The notes under the pieces were generated by a model. It saw only the letters and a program-made list of their open reading frames with translations. It made no database searches and was not told the DNA's origin. Positions 58,313 to 64,000 of a DNA stretch of 64,000 nt are shown here, piece after piece. This DNA comes from Pleodorina starrii. Its lineage: Eukaryota; Chlorophyta; Chlorophyceae; Chlamydomonadales; Volvocaceae. Position 1 is the first letter of the stretch; each line of letters opens with the position of its first letter. The stretch is taken from assembly GCA_030267565.1 (NCBI GenBank), contig BRXU01000038.1, forward strand, positions 62,001 through 126,000. The letters run 5' to 3'. The position numbers were made by a program, and so were the translations under genes.

Positions 58313-60029
58313 TTATTGCTGCTGCTGCTGATACTGCCATTGCGCGTGTAGATACGTTCTCTTCGTGAGTTCAAACTCCAGCTGACTGCCGCGCGGCGCG
58401 CAGACGATGTTCGACCACCAGCGCATCTCGTACGATGCGTCCCAGCAGGATCCCGAGATCTTGGTTAGAGTCTCTCCATCGTAAAAGCACGTGTAGCCCA
58501 GCGCGTCGAGGTAGGCATTGCACTGCTTCAGACTGGCGCGTGTGTGGGCCCAGAGGTGGTGGTACTCAAACGACAGCGCGCCGATTCGACGCTGCAGGAG
58601 ACTGTAGAAGGCGCCAGCCAGTACGGCAGCATCAAAGCCCTCCGTATCGATCTTGAGGATGTCGACGTAGGGCATGTCGTACATCCGAAGCAGCATGTCA
58701 ACTGTCGTAACCGCCACCTCCTCCGTTTCCGTGGCGACAACGCCTGGCTCGGTGGCGCCAGAGAGGCTGCAGAGCTCCGAAGAGCAGCCCTTTGGGAAGC
58801 GTACCGTGCCGGTGTAGTTGGATACGGCGGCGTTGTGCACGTGGAAAGAGACGAGCGTGCGATCGGCCGCCATGGTACGGGATACCGGCAGGGGGTCGTA
58901 CAGAATGTTCCGTACGGCCATCAGGCTCTGGTAATGCACGAACGACGGCTCAACGCAGAGCACCTCCACGTGCCGCTGTCCCGATTTTGGCAGGTTGGGG
59001 AAGGCCTGCTTGCAGTCGTTGCACACGCCGCAGGAGCCGTTGCCGTTGCCGTACACCCCCCGGCTCATGTGAATTCGGTGCACCTTGCGTAGGTGGTCGC
59101 CGTGGCCGTGGGTGAGGTGGTTAAGAGCGGTCGCACTGAAGTAACCTGCGTGTGCACATACTCGCATTACGGCGGGGGCTGTAGTTAGTGCGTGGTTTGG
59201 GGGGGATTTGCAAAGATGTACACGTGTATGCGCGCGTATGTTTGTGGGAGGATGTGCGTGAGTTTATGTGAAGCAGGTTGGGTGTCGTGTTGTTTCGGCG
59301 GGCGTGTGCAACAGACAGTAGCAACTTGCCAGGGTGGCTATCTTAAGACGTGAATATATATTCGGGATAAAATATTGGACATCTGAAGATAAATTTGCCG
59401 TGGAAAAATTGAAGGATAAGATAATCCGGCCTCACAGGTGGGCATGATATCTCCACGGGGCCGTGTTCAGCGGGGAAAATCCCCTCCTAGACGGATCCTG
59501 ACAGATATTCTCAGCGCTTCTGAGGCAGGCGTATCTCTGGACGTAGATACTCAGCAAAATAAGATAGCCACCCTGGTAAGCAACTGTGAAGAATTCGACG
59601 GGTAACCGACGTCCCCGTTTGAGCCGACTGAGCTCAAGTTGTTACCTTTGTTGCAGCCGACGTCGATGAAAGTAGATCGAAGCGGGCCCTTCATGTTCAT
59701 CTCTGAGCGGGAGGTGCGACGGTACGTACGCGTCATGTCTTGTGTGAGGGTCAGACATGCGCACCGCATAACGTACCTGCGACATTCCGTATCCACCAAT
59801 GCGTAGCGCAAGCTGATGACTGTCGCCCTCTTGTGATCTGACGCTGGAAGCTTTCCGCCTGCCGTTTTGCGTCTTCTGGAGAGCAAGCAAAGGCATCGGT
59901 GGCAAAAGTTCGGCGAGTGGCTTCGTAGCGAAGTTGCTCCGGCTCCGAGAGCTGAGGGACCCAGCAGCTAAGCGCCGTTGACGCTAAGGCTATGCAGAAT
60001 GCTATAAAAGGTACTAGTGTGGGCGGCAT
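58313..60029 (-). CDS. Secreted FkbM-type methyltransferase (380 aa)
   Basis: Three exons join in phase: 60029-59777, 59702-59646, 59145-58313. Residues 1-20 form a signal peptide (PTLVPFIAFCIALASTALSC). The fold is a class I SAM-dependent methyltransferase: motif I is TFIDVGCNKGYFS (residues 95-107, assembled across the second intron), the acidic motif is VLCVEPS (165-171), and the FkbM signature VDILKIDTEGFD lies at about 264-275, followed by LSFEYHH. FkbM proteins O-methylate sugars or small metabolites, so a glycan or glycoprotein substrate in the secretory pathway is the best guess. A Cys/Gly-rich insert (CGVCNDC, 142-148) after motif I is unusual. The protein ends in poly-Gln. The 57-bp middle exon carries motif I, which makes the model easy to miss by automatic prediction. 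Confidence 0.87.
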
Positions 60030-61329
60030 TGTCACAGGCTCTCCTCTTTTTTTTGTAAAATCTGGAGTACACAAAGTTATCTGTTTGTGATGCCCATACA
60101 AAAGCAGCGGACTTTACGGTAGCAAAATGCTCATTTAAATCAGGACGAATGGACGACTTTATTCCCCGATTTCATTCAGCACAGAAAAGCTAACGCTCGC
60201 AAGAATGCAGCGGATTCACTCGTGTTACAATTTTGAAATAAAGCCAAACTCGATCGCCACCGTACATAATGAATGCCCGCCCGTACGGCAGGCGGTCGTT
60301 CGCGGTCGGGTCGGTCTGCCGGTCGCCACCGTTCGGAAGCATGTGCGACTAGACTTGTGACTTCGTCCCTACGTCCTGTATACCATGAAGTGTGATTGCG
60401 GTGGCCTGTATACGGTTGTAGCGTTATTTAAAGGTTGCTGAGTTCGCAGTTTGGTTGGAGCCAGTCAGGCAACAGGAGGCCATCTTCATTGAAGACATTG
60501 GAGCATTCGGCGACAGTGTTCCCCGGTTTGCGTCAACGGCGACAACCTGTCAAAGAAACGAACAAATGCCCCGAGCACGACATGGATGTCCCGACGCGAC
60601 CGTCCTGAGCGTCGCGACCGTCCCGCCCGTCGCGACCGCGTCGGGACCTGGAAGTCCCGGCCCGCCTCGTCTACCTCACCCACGGCATTCTGTCCCCCTT
60701 CGCCCTAGTCGTGTACACTGCAGAGCAGTGCCAGCGGGCACTACCAGCTGGCACTACCCTCCGAACGACCCCAATTGGGATCGGGAGCCCACTGCTACCA
60801 CTACTACAGCACACACAGCAGAACGAGAGGGCCGTGCACAGGCCCTCACTTGTTTCCCTAGTGTTGAGACGCCCAGCCCCAAGACAGCCATCGTCTGCCC
60901 TTGGCGCATGTACCCGTACTCGGTATTACAGCCGTCGCAGGCAGCCCCCCTCCTCCGCCTTCAATACTAACCCCCCCCTTTCGCGCCCCCAACAAGCCCC
61001 ATTTCCGCTCCAATTTGTCCTTAATACTCGCATACTCCCCCTTATAATGTACAATTGGTACTGCGAAGGCGACTCGACATCCTTAGGCGATCGCGCCGAA
61101 CCGAATCATTTGTTATTAGCTGTGTACCGCCGCCGCAGCAGCCCGCCCCGCCCATGTACTACTCGGCTTGAGCCAGCAACTGCCTGGCTGGCTGGCTGCG
61201 TCGGGTCCGTGGCCTACTCGACCCGTGGGTTGCATCAGGTCGTGCCGGACCCACGGGTCGGTCATCCAGCCAAAGGGGCCGGGCCTGCCCCAGGGGTAAT
61301 CTGGGAAGCAGGATGGTCGGCATCACCCG
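60030..61329. other. Spacer upstream of FkbM gene and downstream of the coiled-coil gene
   Basis: No gene supported. It should hold the FkbM promoter and the 3' UTR of the next minus-strand gene. Two GACCC-NN-GGG(T)-type palindromes lie at 61220-61231 and 61248-61259. Confidence 0.45.
60926..60930 (-). terminator. TGTAA polyadenylation signal of the coiled-coil gene
   Basis: TTACA on the plus strand, read as TGTAA on the minus strand, 400 bp after the stop at 61330. Confidence 0.4.
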
Positions 61330-64000
61330 CTACCCCGCCGCTACGCCCCCGGTGCTGCTTCCGATGAGGTCCTGAGTCCTGCGGCTGCTGCTGTTGCCGC
61401 CCTCGCTCGAGCCCAGGGCGCGAATCAATGAACCGCGGCGGCTGGGGTCCTGCGGGCAGAGCAATGGGAGAGCGGCGGGCAGAGGACGGGCTTTGGTGTT
61501 GTTACCCACGCGCCCAGAAATGCACGCACGCATGTTTGCCGTCATGGCATGCGTCTTATGAGCCTCCCTAAGGCTAAGGCTTGGGGTACGTTATCCTGGA
61601 TGACCCAATAACAGTCCACCGCAACTTTCCCCAAGCCTCGCGCACCCGACCCCCACGCCCACGCCCAGCACCCACGCGATGCACGCCCCAGAACAAGCGC
61701 GTCACCCTTTCCGCGGTTACCGTAAGGTGCATGCCGACCGTATTTTTACCTGAAGATCTGTGATGATCTGCATCTGCGCAGCGACGCCACCCTCCCACTG
61801 CGCCAGAGACCGCTGGTGGCTCTCGACGAGCCGCCGCACCTGACCCAGGTCCGCAAAGCTGGCTGCGCAGCGGGGGGTTAAGGTAGGAGAGCCGCAGTTG
61901 AGGGGATTTGGGCGAGGGAAAGGGAGGGAGGGCAGTGGCAGGGTGCATAGGGGCCGGGAACGGTAAGGTAAGGGCGGCAGGGCAAGAACGGGGGAGGTAC
62001 CGGAACAGGCTAAAATAGGAAAGGGGACGTGAGAGCCGTGCGGGCGGTCAGCACAGCGAAGTGAAATGAAGCGCGGGGAAGGTGTGAGCGGGGGCCACCT
62101 ACGGCAGACGAGACACCTGCGTCCGCTGAAGAAAAAATCAGCGCGGGCCGGCCTAGGGGGCTCGTCACCTCAACAGTCACCTCAACAAACAGCCCTGAGG
62201 GCGCGCCGGCCTGCAACCGGCACCGTTGCTGCCTTTACCCCCCCGGTTGTAACACTACCGGTAGGCTGATTGTCTGCGGTGTCACCCGCAGATACCTGAT
62301 ACTGCTGCGTGCGTCGTCGGCGCACATGCCGGGCTGGCGCCGAGCCACCGTTTCTCGGCAGCAGCTGCGAGCGCTACCGACACACGCACACACACAAACC
62401 GGCACGGCACGGCACCGCGTTACCGCGCCATTACGGTAATTCGTCCATACCGCACCTGCTTCCGCCACCGCGCGCATCGTCTGTTGTACGGCCGCCTGCA
62501 GCGCCAGCAGCTCCCCGCTCAGCAGGTCCAGCGCGGCGCGGCACTGCTCCAGGAAGGGCTGCTGGTCGGGGCCCAGGTCGGCGACCATGGGCTCCAGGAC
62601 ACGGTACAGCCGCTGCGGATCGGGCGGGCCGGTTCGCACGGCACGGCGTAGGCGTGTCAGGTCCTGTGCTTCGCGTGCTGTGTTGGCGTGGTGGGTTGCA
62701 CGTGTGCCCACATGTGCCCACGTGTGCTTGCTCGTGGTACGTGTTGGGAAAGATGTGTTGCGTGCCCTTGGGGAAGGATGATACCGGTATGATGAAGGTA
62801 GCGGACGAAGGAAAGCCCGGAAGGAAGCCGAGGCAACGGAGGAGCCGACTGGAGGTTCAACCGTCCCGCGGGTTCAAATCCGAGGAGTCCTGCCCATCCG
62901 TTTATCCATCCATCGATCCGTCGCGCTGCAGGGAGGCAGAGCCCTAGGGAGGAGGAACGCTAGGGAGGACGAACCCCACTACACGCAACCCCGCATCAAC
63001 TCGGATACACACCCGAGTACCGGTTTGTTCCCGGAGGCACCTGCATAGGCCCCCAACCCGTCCAACCCAACCCGACCTAACCCAACCTAACCCCCTACAT
63101 ATATACACACATACGTATATATAACACACACATATCTCTATCTCATGTGTGTATAGCCCAAATATCCCATATAGCCCACGCACCTGCAGGCGCTCCTGGC
63201 CTCGTGTTGCGGAGGTCTGGATGCTCGCCAACAAAACCTGCAACGTCCGCTGCTGTCGGGCCAAACCGGCAACCGGCGCCGCAGCGCCGCCGCCGCTGCC
63301 CGCGCCGCCGCCGCTGGCACCGTCGCGCGGCGACAACGTCCCCGAGCCCGCGCCCCCCGCCGACCCCATCACTCCTGCGGCGTTGACGGCGGTGGTGGTG
63401 GTCGTGGTGGCGGTGTGTTGCGAGGAGTACGACGCGTACGAAAAGACGTCGGAGAAGGCCGGTGGCGGCGGCGGCTCCAGCGCCAGGAAGCGGCTTGAGG
63501 GATGCTGCTGGTGGGGCTGGTGCTGTTGTTGATCTCGGTCGGCCGCTGCGCGTGCTTGCCTACAGGCAGGAAGGGACATCGACCGTCGTGCCGTTAGGGA
63601 CACAGCCAAGAGGGGTCCGAGGTTCCGAGCAAGGGAAAGAGACATTGGACATGCGGTCGTTTTGCCCGGGACTTGAAACAAAACTCGTTACCGACACGAA
63701 ACCCAGCGGAGGTAGATGTGCATTCGGGGCTTCTGCGGCCCGTTCGGCACTTGCTACGGCACTTGCTACGGCACAGCTCAGTCATGGCACGGCCCTTTCT
63801 GCGCGAATAAAGTCTTAAGCTGAAGCCAGAGAGCAGCCGACGCGACGCACCTCCGCCGCTGCGCCTCCGGCACAACGGACCCGATCAGCGGCGCGTCCGA
63901 GGTAGCCGCGGGCGTGGGCATTTCACCGCCGTCGCCGCCCGCCACGGCCACCGCCACCGACGCCACCATCGCCGCTGCCACCACCCTTCCTCCTCCTCCT
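61330..64000 (-). CDS. Unidentified helical protein, C-terminal 322 residues
   Basis: Five exons join in phase: 64000-63851 (cut by the window edge), 63559-63184, 62663-62456, 61862-61750, 61449-61330. The first part is Ala/Gly/Thr/Gln-rich low complexity. From RQQRTLQVLLASIQTSATRG onward it is regular and helical: DLTRLRRAVRTGPPDPQRLY, DLGPDQQPFLEQCRAALDLL, SGELLALQAAVQQTMRAVAE, ASFADLGQVRRLVESHQRSL and AAQMQIITDLQ, then a Ser/Gly-rich tail. Low-complexity, FG-poor sequence followed by coiled coils resembles a nucleoporin, flagellar or scaffolding protein, but nothing decides between them. The 5' end lies outside the window. Confidence 0.65.

Noticed and set aside
62840..62920. tRNA-like T-loop sequence GGGTTCAAATCC
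   Set aside because: The flanks do not form a T stem or acceptor stem, and the segment lies in an intron of the coiled-coil gene.

Overview
The window looks like nuclear DNA of a chlorophyte green alga of the Chlamydomonadales, probably a volvocine species. The evidence is high GC, many short-exon genes with GT-AG introns, TGTAA polyadenylation signals after several genes, Ala/Gly/Gln-rich expansions inside coding exons, CHASE-type class III cyclases, and a PAT-like (DIRS-order) retroelement of the kind known from Volvox and Chlamydomonas. The species cannot be named from the sequence alone. Exon models were built by hand from reading-frame continuity, splice-site phase and family similarity. 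No transcript evidence was available.

Layout, left to right. A CASTOR/POLLUX-like ion channel (+, 1566-13372, 18 exons) has very long low-complexity inserts. It is followed by a compact 1.8-kb gag-only PAT-like retroelement (-, 13867-15684) and a ~3-kb gene-poor stretch holding an inverted pair of degenerate ORF starts (16206-16367). A secretory FKBP prolyl isomerase (-, 18732-20862) and a BFR1-like coiled-coil protein (+, 22441-28064) form a divergent pair. Next comes UTP14, a nucleolar rRNA-processing factor (+, 30526-37334). An unidentified multi-exon gene (+, about 40102-41627) precedes a CHASE-domain guanylyl-type cyclase (-, 43832-49267). A second small secretory FKBP (+, 52455-54731) follows, then a secreted FkbM-type methyltransferase (-, 58313-60029) and the 3' part of an unidentified coiled-coil protein (-, 61330 to beyond the right edge).

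The genes do not form an operon or an obvious pathway. They are ordinary eukaryotic housekeeping and signalling genes: membrane ion transport, cyclic-nucleotide signalling, protein folding in the secretory pathway (two FKBPs with nearly the same intron pattern), mRNP/ER biology (BFR1) and ribosome biogenesis (UTP14).

The unusual content is mostly in non-coding DNA and low-complexity exons. It includes a split-direct-repeat retroelement with apparently identical repeat copies, a dispersed 12-bp palindrome (GACCC-NN-GGGTC) in introns, exons and intergenic DNA, an intron in the cyclase gene that carries extra copies of its own exon/intron border beside a giant CTCA array, a dispersed ~40-bp family around CCCTCCGCTGCGGTA, strong enrichment of GTCGTAC/GCCGTAC heptamers in introns, and two likely GC-AG introns.
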